Notes: generated by a model not told the origin, from the letters alone. A DNA stretch of 30,938 nucleotides from an archaeon (GCA_016550425.1 JABXGS010000192.1:1-30938), one strand, 5' to 3'; shown: positions 16,106 through 24,716, counted from the stretch's first letter. Translations and numbers: made by a program.

Positions 16106-17599
16106 TCATTCACCACAGCGAAAGAATAACCAGCCATCCTTGACCTTCTTGAACCGTATCAGACAATAGCGGCCCTGCAAACGCTTGCCCTGAATTATCA
16201 CAATGATTTCATCCTTCTCCCATTTTTCCGTCTCATACTTCCCCGTATCCCACAACTCAACGATCCCCGCCCCATATTCACCTTCAGGAATTGAATTCGA
16301 AACTAGAATTGGTCCAGCAAAGTAATTGCTGTTATCCTTAACCTGAATATCAAAACGAGTTTTGTGAGTAATTTGAGTCTTTGTGGCTTTTTCAATTGAA
16401 AGAATGTGAGCAGGAATTATTGTATCCCGTCCCCTATTAAATTTCCATCTCAATCGATTCTTCTTATACACTGTCTTGTATCTAAGTTCATCAATAATGT
16501 AATCATTAATAAGAGTAAGAAACCTTGCAGAACCAACTTTGCTCATGTGAATAAAATATCCACCATTGCTTTTTTTCCTCGGTTTTGCGAAATAGACTTT
16601 TGATTCAACTTCCCATTTCTTGTTTAGAAATTCTGAAACAATCTCATTTCCTTCCTTTCCAAACCCATGGGTACATAATTCAACAAATTTCCCTGCAGAA
16701 AGATAACCATCATCCATATACCAGATTGCTAGACCCCTTTCATCTAGTTCTTCCAAAACCTCTTCTGTTACTATTTTTTCTTTATTTTTGTAGAATCTGG
16801 GATAGATGTTTATTAGTGATGAATTTGTAAACCTGAATCTATAGGAATCAGAATCTTTTCTTTTTCGAATTACAGCACCGGGATTCAATTGGTCCCTGAC
16901 AAATTTTAGATATTTACGCTGTTTTCCGGAGTGAAGTAATTGGTAACAAGGTAAACGAGTTTCTGCACTGAGTTCTAGATGTGCATCCCCAAGTAATGTT
17001 CCCATTAAAATTTGGTATTGCTCTTCACTCCATTCAAAACCAGGAATATAGATATCATCGCCTTCTTTAAGGTCCCTGGCTTTTCTAATTCCATTTGGTG
17101 TGAATATTCCATGGTTTTCAGTTATAGTCACTATTCGTCTACCACCGAATTGACCAGGAATTCGAATTCTAAGAAAATCAGTTGTTCTACCATTTCTAAA
17201 CCAATTGATGATTGGTTTCCATTCAAGCCTTTCAGTTGATGAATTATAAGAAAGAACGCGAGTTGCTTCTCTATTATTTACAATCCTTCCAATATATTTT
17301 GGGCCATCCTCAGTCATAACTGTTGTATAGAAGTTCAAACATCCTTCAAATGAAGCGTACTCCAGAGGATGATCTTCTGTTTGGATTGCCAACCTTCGAA
17401 TCCCCTTCTCCCTTGGAGGTTCTTTTGGTACCGCCCAACTGGCCAATACACCATTACGTTCTAATCTGAGATCCCAATGTAGGTTCCTTGCTTGATGACG
17501 TTGAATAACATATATTTGATTCTCACCAAACCTAGCTTCAGGTTCTGGTTCTGGAGTTTTTGTGAAGTCTCGTTTCTTTCTGTATTCATCTAAACTCAA
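16106..17599 (-). CDS. Stand-alone LigD-type DNA 3'-phosphoesterase interrupted by an intein
   Basis: The spliced product would be about 148 residues, made of residues 1-86 plus 436-497. It matches the phosphoesterase module of bacterial LigD and the separate archaeal enzymes, which trim 3'-phosphate and 3'-ribonucleotide ends in break repair. Active-site residues are H35, H41, D43, R45, H77 and Y81 ([15 protein letters not shown] and [12 protein letters not shown]), with the same spacing as in the Pseudomonas enzyme. The C-terminal part begins [15 protein letters not shown]. Residues 87-435 are an intein, so the unspliced protein should be inactive. No LigD ligase or polymerase gene or Ku is in the window. 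The ATG at 17599 fits the family start ([17 protein letters not shown]). Confidence 0.9.
   Translation of the reverse strand: MSLDEYRKKRDFTKTPEPEPEARFGENQIYVIQRHQARNLHWDLRLERNGVLASWAVPKEPPREKGIRRLAIQTEDHPLEYASFEGCLNFYTTVMTEDGPKYIGRIVNNREATRVLSYNSSTERLEWKPIINWFRNGRTTDFLRIRIPGQFGGRRIVTITENHGIFTPNGIRKARDLKEGDDIYIPGFEWSEEQYQILMGTLLGDAHLELSAETRLPCYQLLHSGKQRKYLKFVRDQLNPGAVIRKRKDSDSYRFRFTNSSLINIYPRFYKNKEKIVTEEVLEELDERGLAIWYMDDGYLSAGKFVELCTHGFGKEGNEIVSEFLNKKWEVESKVYFAKPRKKSNGGYFIHMSKVGSARFLTLINDYIIDELRYKTVYKKNRLRWKFNRGRDTIIPAHILSIEKATKTQITHKTRFDIQVKDNSNYFAGPILVSNSIPEGEYGAGIVELWDTGKYETEKWEKDEIIVIIQGKRLQGRYCLIRFKKVKDGWLFFRCGE
16295..17341 (-). mobile_element. LAGLIDADG intein within the phosphoesterase gene
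   Basis: The in-frame insert is 349 residues, from C87 to N435. Splicing features: Cys at position 1 ([14 protein letters not shown]), block [10 protein letters not shown] (158-165), terminal ILVSN, and Ser as the first residue of the C-extein. The penultimate residue is Ser where His is usual. The homing endonuclease has both LAGLIDADG helices with their acids, [13 protein letters not shown] (D205) and [14 protein letters not shown] (D296/D297), so it may still cut. The insertion point is [11 protein letters not shown], a highly conserved phosphoesterase segment. The insert is visibly more AT-rich than its exteins, which suggests horizontal arrival. Confidence 0.92.
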
Positions 17600-17684
17600 T
17601 TACTGATCTCCTAGTGAACTTATTTTCCCTTGATGAGATATTAGCAATTATAGCTTTAATAGAATAGATAAAAAACTACTCGTA

Positions 17685-18578
17685 TTATTCCTTATGTGTG
17701 AAAAGCCATTCCGCTAGTCCAGTTCCCGTGAGGTTGAGCTCCTCACATTCATGGGTAACCATGATCTCAAAGAGCTCTGTCTCTCCTCCGTTAAATTGTC
17801 GAGCGTAACGACCAAACGCATTAGGATGAATGGGATGTGAGTGGAGGGTATAGGTTCGCTTCTTTGCATCGGTGATTTGGGTAATGACTTTGATAGGTTT
17901 TCGAATTATGCTCTCTTCGAATTTCGTTTCAACTTTGATATCAACAATTGGCGTATTTTCGTTCTTGGTGTTAATAATTCCTGCTGGATGTGTTTTTCCT
18001 TTCACGGTATCGTAACGAAGGCCAATCATGAACTCATCAAATTGGGCATGTAGCGCAAACCACTCCTCAATGTGCCAATTGCGAACACCCCAACTTTTAT
18101 CTCGCTGCCCTAAACCCAAAAAATGATGAACTCGCCCCTCTGGAAGCTCTATATGGCCTGTTATTTGTCCAGATTGTTCAAGGTGTCGACCCCAACTTGT
18201 ACCACTTCCTTTTCCAAAATCTCCTGGAGGGAAGCGTCCTTGCCAGTGGATTTCTGCAGATAGTCGGGGGCTTGAATAATGTATCCGCCAATCGGTATGC
18301 GGTTTGACTAGCTCATAGGATAGTGTTCCGTCACTCATGGCGGTATTGAAATCCTTAGGAATGGGGGCCTTGTATTCATTGAAATAGAATTCCGGCGTTC
18401 CTTCAATGAAGAGTGCGAACACAAACTCCCGTCGTGGTACATGAGGGACAATGCCAATCGTGGTAAATCCGCTTATTTGGGTTTCTAAATCAACCCAGTT
18501 GAAATAGAAGCTCTCGCGCCAAGCTTTGTGTTTGGTGGGTTTGTGGAAATAATCATCTTGATCAGTAAAAGGTTTCAT
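17685..18578 (-). CDS. Lipocalin-like protein of the CrtC/AttH/DUF7064 type
   Basis: A 297-residue beta-rich protein. The pattern of an N-terminal ESFYFNWVDLETQISGFTT strand pair, the central GRHLEQSGQITGHIELPEG and the GLGQRDKSWGVRNW motif (about 175-188) resembles hydroxyneurosporene synthase/AttH-like double-lipocalin proteins, including those labelled DUF7064/7065. Members bind hydrophobic ligands and some hydrate terpenoids. Which activity applies here is unknown. There is no signal peptide. The start at 18578 (MKPFTDQDDYFHKP) avoids a 38-codon upstream extension that runs into the preceding gene. It begins 25 bases after the stop of the gene at 18604-19764, so the two form one operon and probably act together. 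Family call is from the RDKSWG-type motif and strand pattern only. Confidence 0.68.
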   Translation of the reverse strand: MKPFTDQDDYFHKPTKHKAWRESFYFNWVDLETQISGFTTIGIVPHVPRREFVFALFIEGTPEFYFNEYKAPIPKDFNTAMSDGTLSYELVKPHTDWRIHYSSPRLSAEIHWQGRFPPGDFGKGSGTSWGRHLEQSGQITGHIELPEGRVHHFLGLGQRDKSWGVRNWHIEEWFALHAQFDEFMIGLRYDTVKGKTHPAGIINTKNENTPIVDIKVETKFEESIIRKPIKVITQITDAKKRTYTLHSHPIHPNAFGRYARQFNGGETELFEIMVTHECEELNLTGTGLAEWLFTHKE

Positions 18579-18603
18579 GCTTGTTATGTCTCCGTAATGT
18601 TGC

Positions 18604-19764
18604 TTATTTTTCGGGGAGTTTATAGAATGTTGGGTCCTTAGCCCGTTCCTCGGGGGGTCGGAACATTCGGGCAAAGGCATTATCACCATCATGGGTCATG
18701 AAATAGGGAACATATTCTTTCATAGAATGCGGCGTTAGATCCCAACTAATTTTGTCAGTTATATCGACTTGATTTGTGTATCGGGCAAATCCCCGCATAT
18801 AGGCTTTCGCACCCGCGATGAGCCGTTCTTGTTTATCCCAGTCCGCAAACCGCAGGAATAGTTCTTGTTGTGCGGTATCAGCTGCTTCAGCATATGCGGC
18901 TATTTCATCTAATCCAAGGTTCTTGAGCTTGTCACCGTGTTTGGTATACGCTGCCATTTGTTCGACATGGTCGCCATATTCAGCAGGATCCAAGGTCATA
19001 GTTCCAGTATCACTGAATTTCGCTTTTACATTCTTTAGCGTCATTGCTACGCCTAAGGATGCTGATGGAAGGGGTGTTTCTGTTTCTGACCATGGCAACC
19101 AAAGGTTCTCTTTACCATCGTAGAGGTGAGTGTACTCGGTGATAACTAGGATCTTTTCCTCAGTGAGGGGATAAGGACCGTGTTCGATGATTTTGGCTCG
19201 CGCTTCACACTCATCCATAAACGCATAAAGGTCCACTGTTCCGATGGATTTTCGTAACTCAGCTACTTGCGCACGAGTGACGGGTTCAAGTCGGTCCTGT
19301 AACCAGGAATGCACTTCTTTACCAAAGGCAAGATTCGTATAATCAGAGGCTTCGATTGTCGGTTGACCCGAATTGAAGTAATGCGTTCCAAGCCGATACC
19401 AGTGTTCAAGGAGATATCGCCATTGTTCTTGTTTTTCCCTTGGTTCGTTGGCTGGCTCATTATCATACTTGTTGAATATCATTCCCATTCTCCCTAGCCC
19501 ATAGTAAAGCCATTGATACATAATCGAGAGGCCCTGAACCTCTGAAAGTAGGACTTTGCTTTGCTGGGCTAATTTTTCAGGAGTGATTCTGTCCCAGACC
19601 TGTTTCATAATCTCAAATTGAGTTTCATAGGTGTTATAACAGGACAAAGAAATGTACGCATTGACAGGGAATAGTTGGGACTCCAAAAGACCCCGGTCTA
19701 AAAGGATATTCGTGAAGACATTTGAAATATGGGCGATTTGCTGATTGATGGCTTGAAGCTCCAA
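18604..19764 (-). CDS. Unrecognised 386-residue helical protein, partner of the lipocalin-like gene
   Basis: I do not recognise this family. It is soluble, without signal peptide or membrane helix, mostly predicted helix and rich in aromatic residues. Notable segments are NAYISLSCYNTYETQFEIMK near the N-terminus, GLSIMYQWLYYGLGRMGMIF, RYLLEHWYRLGTHYFNSGQP, and the C-terminal ELFLRFADWDKQERLIAG and MRGFARYTNQVDITDK. Scattered acidic residues and single histidines (H120s, H140s region) do not form a clear metal motif. The gene directly precedes a lipocalin-like CrtC/DUF7064-type gene with a 25-base gap, so the two are probably co-expressed. That partner suggests a substrate that is lipid-like or terpenoid, but this is inference. 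The ATG at 19764 is the only reasonable start. Confidence 0.72.
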   Translation of the reverse strand: MELQAINQQIAHISNVFTNILLDRGLLESQLFPVNAYISLSCYNTYETQFEIMKQVWDRITPEKLAQQSKVLLSEVQGLSIMYQWLYYGLGRMGMIFNKYDNEPANEPREKQEQWRYLLEHWYRLGTHYFNSGQPTIEASDYTNLAFGKEVHSWLQDRLEPVTRAQVAELRKSIGTVDLYAFMDECEARAKIIEHGPYPLTEEKILVITEYTHLYDGKENLWLPWSETETPLPSASLGVAMTLKNVKAKFSDTGTMTLDPAEYGDHVEQMAAYTKHGDKLKNLGLDEIAAYAEAADTAQQELFLRFADWDKQERLIAGAKAYMRGFARYTNQVDITDKISWDLTPHSMKEYVPYFMTHDGDNAFARMFRPPEERAKDPTFYKLPEK

Positions 19765-19844
19765 AGCGAATTCACCACGTAATTTTTTTTCTATGTTATT
19801 TGGACGTTATACAAAAGCACAGGCGTCCGTTCGAATTTTATGAT

Positions 19845-20330
19845 TCATTTTTTCTTTTTAAGTCTTGAAACCCTGTCTTTTTCTCGTCGGGATTTTGGTT
19901 CCGGGGGTCCTCTAATTCCTGGGATGATGCTTAATATGCCTCCTACAATCGCAAGGATTGCTCCAACAAAGTGCACAATTCCAGGATAGAAGGCTACGAC
20001 TAATAACATCCAGATTCCGCCAGCAATCACTGCTATTCCGAAGAAGAGAGAGAGAAATCCTCCGATACCTCCGCTTCGAAAGAAAGAAACGATTCCTCCG
20101 ACGATGATCACAGATCCACAGATAACCATTACAATAATGATTATGATCATCATTTGAGCGATTAATTCGTACAATGGTCGAATATCTGGGGGGTACAAGG
20201 GAATTGAAGCGAAAAAGGGCAAGAGCGTGAGATATATCGTAATCTGAGCTCCTAAGACAAGGATGCCTGCAAAAACTTGGATTAGTCCTCCAAGATCAGA
20301 AAGACAGGATTTCTCTTTAGTATCTGGCAT
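19845..20330 (-). CDS. Small multi-pass membrane protein, unknown function
   Basis: From ATG 20330 the product has 161 residues with about four membrane helices: LGGLIQVFAGILVLGAQITI, MMIIIIIVMVICGSVIIVGG, GFLSLFFGIAVIAGGIWMLL and IVHFVGAILAIVGGILSIIP. The tail is strongly basic (SRREKDRVSRLKKKK), so the C-terminus should face the cytoplasm. No catalytic motif was seen. The frame is open up to GTG at 20468, adding 46 residues of non-membrane sequence. The shorter start is preferred because those residues look unlike coding sequence of this protein and contain TTATTATAC, a possible TATA element, but this is uncertain. It is divergent from the acidic hypothetical gene at 20552. Confidence 0.65.
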   Translation of the reverse strand: MPDTKEKSCLSDLGGLIQVFAGILVLGAQITIYLTLLPFFASIPLYPPDIRPLYELIAQMMIIIIIVMVICGSVIIVGGIVSFFRSGGIGGFLSLFFGIAVIAGGIWMLLVVAFYPGIVHFVGAILAIVGGILSIIPGIRGPPEPKSRREKDRVSRLKKKK

Positions 20331-20551
20331 GTTTAAATTACCATCCCGACATGGTCCTACAGCTATCACTGTCTCACAATTTAAAAATTCGGGCGTTCCA
20401 TCCTCTGAATTGGATTCTGAAACAGGATATTGAAATCCGAACCAAGTGTATAATAATTTCTCCTTCACAGTTAGCTCTGTGGGTTTTTTCTGAACCCTGC
20501 GGTTGCCATGAATAAATAACAGACCAAGCTGCGGTAAACCATGGAATTCAA

Positions 20552-20953
20552 ATGAAAGCCGAAGAATTACTCGAAAAATATCAGGAACTAACCGCTACAC
20601 CGTTAGATTCTCCCTCTATAGAAAATGAATCCGGGGAATCTGTGGCCGCACTTTATCAAAGTTCTTCTCTACGAATCTTACTGATTCGGACTCTAGAAAA
20701 CCCGGATATTACTTCTATCGAAGTCGAGGTGTGGCTCCCAAGTATGAATTCAGACTATGATTCCGCTAAGTCAGAAGATGAATTACTTGGCGAAGTCTTG
20801 TCTAAGATGATTGAGCACTTATCATATCTACTCAAGTTGCATCAATCGGGGTTCATATTGGATGTAATAAAAAACGATTGCCTCTGGACCGCTTCTAAAA
20901 CATTTGAGAAACCACCCAGCCATGAAATTTTTAATTTACTTCTTCCTCCTTAG
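20552..20953 (+). CDS. Small acidic hypothetical protein
   Basis: A 133-residue protein not recognised. It is acidic and soluble, with an N-terminal helix (MKAEELLEKYQEL), a beta-like middle (SLRILLIRTLENPD, TSIEVEVWLP) and a helical C-terminal part (LGEVLSKMIEHLSYLLKLHQ). No cysteine-pair metal site, signal peptide or membrane helix is present. An upstream ATG at 20541 runs into TGA at once, so ATG 20552 is the start. GAATAAATAA at about 20511-20520 may be its TATA box. The regulator gene at 21014 follows on the same strand after about 60 bases, but a TATA-like CTTTAAAAG in that gap suggests separate transcription. Confidence 0.6.
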   Translation: MKAEELLEKYQELTATPLDSPSIENESGESVAALYQSSSLRILLIRTLENPDITSIEVEVWLPSMNSDYDSAKSEDELLGEVLSKMIEHLSYLLKLHQSGFILDVIKNDCLWTASKTFEKPPSHEIFNLLLPP

Positions 20954-21013
20954 CTGTTAGTTCCTCTGCGAATGCAGCTATGAGTCACTTTAAAAGTAGA
21001 AGCCCACGAAGAC

Positions 21014-22084
21014 ATGCAACTTTCGAGTATTGCTTACAGAAATATTGGATCACTGGTTCGTAAGCTACTTTCCCCTACTCGGTTAGCGATGCTTCCCTGC
21101 TGCGTGGTATTTGCAATGGACCTCATTGATAAAGGCATTTTCTATGCCTTAGATGGCAATTGCCGTATTTCATATGAGGCTTTAGCCCGTCAATTCGACA
21201 TCAGTGCGAATGCCATCAAAAAGCGGGTAACTAAACTCCAAGCCACTGGCATCCTCAAAAGCTTCAGTGTCTGGTTAAGTCTGAGTATGATTGATGCTGA
21301 AATGATGGTGGCATTCATCCACACCGATGGAAGCCAAGACGATGAAGTCCTCATGAATACCATCGGTAACAATCCCATGGTTCATCGTGCAGCCTACCTC
21401 TCCAACGGAGATATGGTTGTTTTTGGTGAATACGTTGGAGCCACAGGGCTAAGTGACCTTGGTAGGTTCCTCCGAAGTCAAGAAGGCGTAGCTGAGGTGG
21501 AAATTCATACACTACTAACTGAAAAGGGTGGCAAGATGTCATTTACTCCTATTCAACTAAAAGTCCTAAACCAACTCCGTCATGACGCCCGCATGTCCAT
21601 CGTAGACTTGGCCAAGAACACTGGATTAACAGCTCGAACAATTCGTCGCGTTCTTAATCAACTTGGTGGAAACAAATCGACCACACGTGCGTTTGTTATT
21701 CGCGATCGGCTGCCTCCTGAGGAACGCGCTTCCAGTGAACCTGTTCATTTTCGAAGTTTTTGGAACTTGAATGCGGCAGGCAACATTTCTTATGCAGTCC
21801 GGATTACCTACTCTGAAGATCGAGGAAACCCCGCAGACCTTGATGCATGGTTACGAAAGAAGTATCCTGTTGAACTATGGTATTCATATGCCTCGGCTTC
21901 TGATCCCCTTCTTTTCAGCACCTTTATAGTAGAGAATGTGGGAACCTTTGAAAAAATCCATCAATCGTTGAAACGAGGACGCATGGTTGATGCAATGGAA
22001 ATACTTGCTTTTTATCCATATCGACATTTCAAGGGGCTACGGCAAATACGCCTCGAAGAATTGCTAGCAAATGCTGGATTCTAG
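21014..22084 (+). CDS. Lrp/AsnC-like transcription regulator with two winged-helix units
   Basis: A 356-residue protein with two AsnC-type helix-turn-helix units. The first is DLIDKGIFYALDGNCRISYEALARQFDIS..., where ISANAIKKRVTKLQATGIL is its recognition helix. The second, at about 176-215, includes QLKVLNQLRHDARMSIVDLA and TGLTARTIRRVLNQLGG. Each is followed by a beta/alpha stretch that could be a ligand or dimer module. It probably binds DNA and may respond to an amino acid or other small molecule; targets are unknown. The start is uncertain. The longest frame begins at 21014, but ATG 21116 (MDLIDKGIFYAL) places the first winged helix at the amino terminus as in ordinary AsnC proteins and may be the true start. 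A TATA-like CTTTAAAAG lies at about 20989-20997. Confidence 0.8.
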   Translation: MQLSSIAYRNIGSLVRKLLSPTRLAMLPCCVVFAMDLIDKGIFYALDGNCRISYEALARQFDISANAIKKRVTKLQATGILKSFSVWLSLSMIDAEMMVAFIHTDGSQDDEVLMNTIGNNPMVHRAAYLSNGDMVVFGEYVGATGLSDLGRFLRSQEGVAEVEIHTLLTEKGGKMSFTPIQLKVLNQLRHDARMSIVDLAKNTGLTARTIRRVLNQLGGNKSTTRAFVIRDRLPPEERASSEPVHFRSFWNLNAAGNISYAVRITYSEDRGNPADLDAWLRKKYPVELWYSYASASDPLLFSTFIVENVGTFEKIHQSLKRGRMVDAMEILAFYPYRHFKGLRQIRLEELLANAGF

Positions 22085-22208
22085 CAGGTCTCAACAGCCG
22101 CTCGCAGGTCATTTATCCTAATAAGAAGATTAGTGAACCATCCAGTTCGTTTTCTTGTTAGTGTCCTTTTATTGAAGTCCACTTTTCGAACTTGCCGGTT
22201 TCCACGAC

Positions 22209-22214
22209 TATAAA
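22209..22214 (+). promoter_or_regulatory. TATA box of serine hydrolase gene 1
   Basis: TATAAA lies 52 bases before the ATG at 22266. AAGGAAGGA at 22252-22260 is the ribosome-binding site, 5 bases before the ATG. Confidence 0.55.
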
Positions 22215-22265
22215 CCTCTGAATTTGTAAGAAACTGCTAACTGGTCCTCTCAAGGAAGGACACGG

Positions 22266-23486
22266 ATGACTCTCAAACGCTTGGCTCCTATCATTTGTCT
22301 ACCAATTCTGATTCTCTGCTGTGTACTCATTCCAATAGACGGGACCCAGGTACAATCTAGATGGGTTCCCGATTACTGGCCCACTCTTGACTGGCAAACC
22401 TCAACTCCCGAAAACCAGGGTATGGACTCATCTCTTCTCTCCGCAATGGATGACTTCATTGACACTGCCAATTGGGGCTTTGCAATGGTGGCATCTGTGG
22501 TGGTTAAGAACGGCTACATCGTTCATGAAAGTTATTATGGCTCATATGATGAAACTGATCGCCGCAATATTTTCTCATGCACCAAGAGCTTCATTTCGAC
22601 TTTGGTGGGGATTGCACTCTCAGCAGGATACCTCAGTAGCCTTGACGAAAACGTCGTTGATTACTTCAGCGATCGTACAATTGCGAATCTGGATTCACGC
22701 AAACAGGCAATGACCATTGAGCACCTTCTTACCATGACCGCTGGATTTGACTGGCCTGAACATCCCTATGGAGCAGCTAGTCCCTACAACCAAATGACCA
22801 GTAGCGAAGATTGGGTACAGTTCGTTTTAGACCGCCCTATGGCTCATGAACCTGGTGAAGTATGGAACTACAATTCCGGTGCCTCTCATCTTCTCTCTAC
22901 ACTCGTCAATATTACAACTGGACAATATACCCAAGATTACGCTGAAGAACACCTCTTTGCTCCTTTGGGAATTACTCAGTATGACTGGGGTGAAGATCCA
23001 GATGGAACTGCCTTCGGTGGCTCCAGTCTCCGATTAACTCCACGAGATATAGCAAAATTCGGCTTCTTGTTTCTGAATAATGGCACTTGGGACGGTGAGC
23101 AAATCGTACCCGCAGATTGGGTTTCAACAGCTACTACGAGTCATTCATTCCTTGATGGACAGATGGGTTACGGTTACCAATGGTGGACTTCCCCCCTTAT
23201 TGAGGCATACTCAGCCCGTGGCCATCTTGGCCAGCTCATCTACGTCTTTCCTAATCTGAATATGGTTGTTGTCTTTACCGCATCGACCAATTCTCTTCAA
23301 GATGATATTCTCATCGAAGATTATGTCCTCCCCGCAGCTGGAGTTGTGGTTGGTGCTGGCTTGCCACTAAATCCAGAATTAATCGCAGCACTTACCATTG
23401 GTGTGCTAGTAATCCTAATCCCCCTACTAGCAGTAAGCGCCTATACCCTCCATCGGCGTAGAGCTATTTCATCCACATCAAGCTGA
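22266..23486 (+). CDS. Secreted, membrane-anchored serine hydrolase (class C beta-lactamase fold), copy 1
   Basis: A 406-residue protein with an N-terminal signal segment (LAPIICLPILILCCVLIPI), a COG1680-type serine hydrolase domain and a C-terminal helix (AALTIGVLVILIPLLAVSAY) followed by basic RRRAISS, so it is anchored outside the cell. The nucleophile motif SxxK is SCTK (S104, K107) in NIFSCTKSFISTLVG. The second motif is Y202 in WNYNSGASHLLS, and the third region is RGHLGQLIYVFP. The fold covers penicillin-binding proteins, D-amino-acid peptidases and esterases. An archaeon has no murein, so esterase or peptidase action is more likely than beta-lactam hydrolysis. The gene at 24857-26047 is a clear paralogue (shared DYWPT-DWQ-TPE-QG opening and the same architecture). 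Confidence 0.9.
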   Translation: MTLKRLAPIICLPILILCCVLIPIDGTQVQSRWVPDYWPTLDWQTSTPENQGMDSSLLSAMDDFIDTANWGFAMVASVVVKNGYIVHESYYGSYDETDRRNIFSCTKSFISTLVGIALSAGYLSSLDENVVDYFSDRTIANLDSRKQAMTIEHLLTMTAGFDWPEHPYGAASPYNQMTSSEDWVQFVLDRPMAHEPGEVWNYNSGASHLLSTLVNITTGQYTQDYAEEHLFAPLGITQYDWGEDPDGTAFGGSSLRLTPRDIAKFGFLFLNNGTWDGEQIVPADWVSTATTSHSFLDGQMGYGYQWWTSPLIEAYSARGHLGQLIYVFPNLNMVVVFTASTNSLQDDILIEDYVLPAAGVVVGAGLPLNPELIAALTIGVLVILIPLLAVSAYTLHRRRAISSTSS

Positions 23487-23495
23487 CTCCTCCAA

Positions 23496-23645
23496 CGGCT
23501 CCCTGTGGACATCCGACTTTCCGTCTTTCCGAAATCCGTTGTCCACCAGCAGTAGGCCCCAAGCATTGGAAAACATTGGAAAATTTTGGACTAAGCTCCA
23601 ATCCCCCCCCAACCTCTTGGTCCAATTCGGATGTCCCGGGAGCCG
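23496..23645. repeat. Long imperfect inverted repeat with G/C-rich core
   Basis: Left arm CGGCTCCC (23496-23503), TGT, GGACATCCGA (23507-23516) pairs with right arm TCGGATGTCC (23627-23636), C, GGGAGCCG (23638-23645). This gives 18 perfect pairs around a small internal loop. A second inverted repeat lies inside (TTGGACTAAG at 23586-23595 and CTTGGTCCAA at 23616-23625, one mismatch), with a run of eight or nine C between. CATTGGAAAA is repeated in tandem at 23564-23583. A T-run follows at about 23651-23656. It begins 10 bases after the serine hydrolase stop. It could be an elaborate terminator, a MITE-like remnant or a structured RNA. Confidence 0.6.
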
Positions 23646-23724
23646 TACTACTTTTTTCACACATCAATACACAATGCTTGAATTCCTTCTCTCTTCAAGG
23701 AAGTAAATGGATGAACCAAATTGA

Positions 23725-23868
23725 TTATCCTATTAGCATGGCAACAAAGAAGATAATGATTATTACTATTGCACAGCATCCAAAGGCTCTTCGACGGAAC
23801 GAAGATTCTTCAGCTATTTCGTTGGGATCTAACTCAACTTCCTCAGCAAGGATGTGCAGATCGACCAT
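23725..23868 (-). CDS. Small single-helix membrane protein (47 residues)
   Basis: The frame MVDLHILAEEVELDPNEIAE..., then a basic RRR, ends in a hydrophobic helix (CCAIVIIIIFFVAMLIG). It has an acidic amino-terminal half, positive residues and one membrane span, a tail-anchored layout with the amino end inside. The run of isoleucines is unlikely by chance in a non-coding frame. No clear Shine-Dalgarno is seen; TTTTAATC and TTGTATATC lie 15-35 bases upstream and may be a promoter. It lies divergent from the methyltransferase gene. Function unknown. Confidence 0.5.
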   Translation of the reverse strand: MVDLHILAEEVELDPNEIAEESSFRRRAFGCCAIVIIIIFFVAMLIG

Positions 23869-23934
23869 ACTTTAGCAGATATACAAAAGCGATTAAAACT
23901 CTTCAGTTGAATAATCTCAATTGATTCTAACCTT

Positions 23935-23942
23935 CTTTATAG
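23935..23942 (+). promoter_or_regulatory. TATA box of the methyltransferase gene
   Basis: CTTTATAG lies about 36 bases before the ATG at 23976 and would give a leader of about 12-15 bases containing AAAGG. Confidence 0.5.
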
Positions 23943-23975
23943 GCAAAGTCAAATGAATTGACGGATAGAAAGGTC

Positions 23976-24716
23976 ATGGTTGACTATAACGCACTTGCAA
24001 AGGACTATCAGCAGCATCGCCATGTTCATCCAGAGGTTCTCAAAATACTCATAAAAACTATTAAAGAGACTCATGCATCAGAAGTCTTAGAGATTGGATG
24101 TGGAACAGGCAATTACGTTATCAACCTTCATAAGGCAACCAAGGTCCATGCATGGGGAATCGATCCATCAGAGGAAATGCTCAAACAAGCCTCTCAAAAG
24201 TTCCCACAAATTAACTTCAGGAAAGGACAAGTGGAAGCACTTCCATATGAAGACAATTTCTTCGATTTTGTCTTCTCAGTCGATGTAGTCCATCACCTTG
24301 ACGATGTTATTCCCTATTTTTCTGAGATAATACGGGTTCTGAAACCCGCAGGACAAGTATGTACAGTAACCGATTCAGAGGATATCATTCGCAACCGTCG
24401 ACCTCTCGCCTTCTACTTTCCAGATACTATAACAGTTGATCTCCAACGCTATCCATCAATCCTCGTATTACGGAGGCGAATGCAAGACACCGGTTTTCAA
24501 AAAATTCGTCAAGCTCAAGTTGAATATTCCTTCCAACTTACCGATATCCAGCCCTACAAAGACAAAGCCTTCTCATGTTTACATCTTATTTCGCCAGAAG
24601 CCTACCAGCAAGGTATTGTCAGAATGGAAAACGATTTGAAACAAGGTACAATCACTGCTAATAGTTGCTATTTGCTGTTGTTTGGCACTAAACCGAAGCG
24701 AATCGTTTACGTCTAA
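23976..24716 (+). CDS. SAM-dependent methyltransferase (class I, Methyltransf_11 type)
   Basis: A 246-residue class I methyltransferase. Motif I, which binds SAM, is VLEIGCGTGNYVINL; motif II with its acidic end is WGIDPSEEMLKQA; then GQVEALPYEDNFFDFVFSV and VVHHLDDVIPYFSEIIRVLK are typical of small-molecule methyltransferases of the ubiE/Methyltransf_11 group. The substrate cannot be inferred. The start is taken at ATG 23976 (MVDYNALAKDYQQH): the frame extends to a TTG six codons upstream, but the TATA box at 23935-23942 favours the ATG. It lies between two serine hydrolase paralogues, which may mean only that a local duplication spans it. Confidence 0.88.
   Translation: MVDYNALAKDYQQHRHVHPEVLKILIKTIKETHASEVLEIGCGTGNYVINLHKATKVHAWGIDPSEEMLKQASQKFPQINFRKGQVEALPYEDNFFDFVFSVDVVHHLDDVIPYFSEIIRVLKPAGQVCTVTDSEDIIRNRRPLAFYFPDTITVDLQRYPSILVLRRRMQDTGFQKIRQAQVEYSFQLTDIQPYKDKAFSCLHLISPEAYQQGIVRMENDLKQGTITANSCYLLLFGTKPKRIVYV

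Noticed and set aside
18579..18692. Longer start for the lipocalin-like gene
   Set aside because: It would overlap the end of the upstream gene by 89 bases; the internal ATG at 18578 fits operon spacing.
23576..23875. 99-codon plus-strand frame after the first serine hydrolase gene
   Set aside because: It starts inside the inverted repeat, has irregular composition, and overlaps the better minus-strand membrane ORF at 23725-23868.
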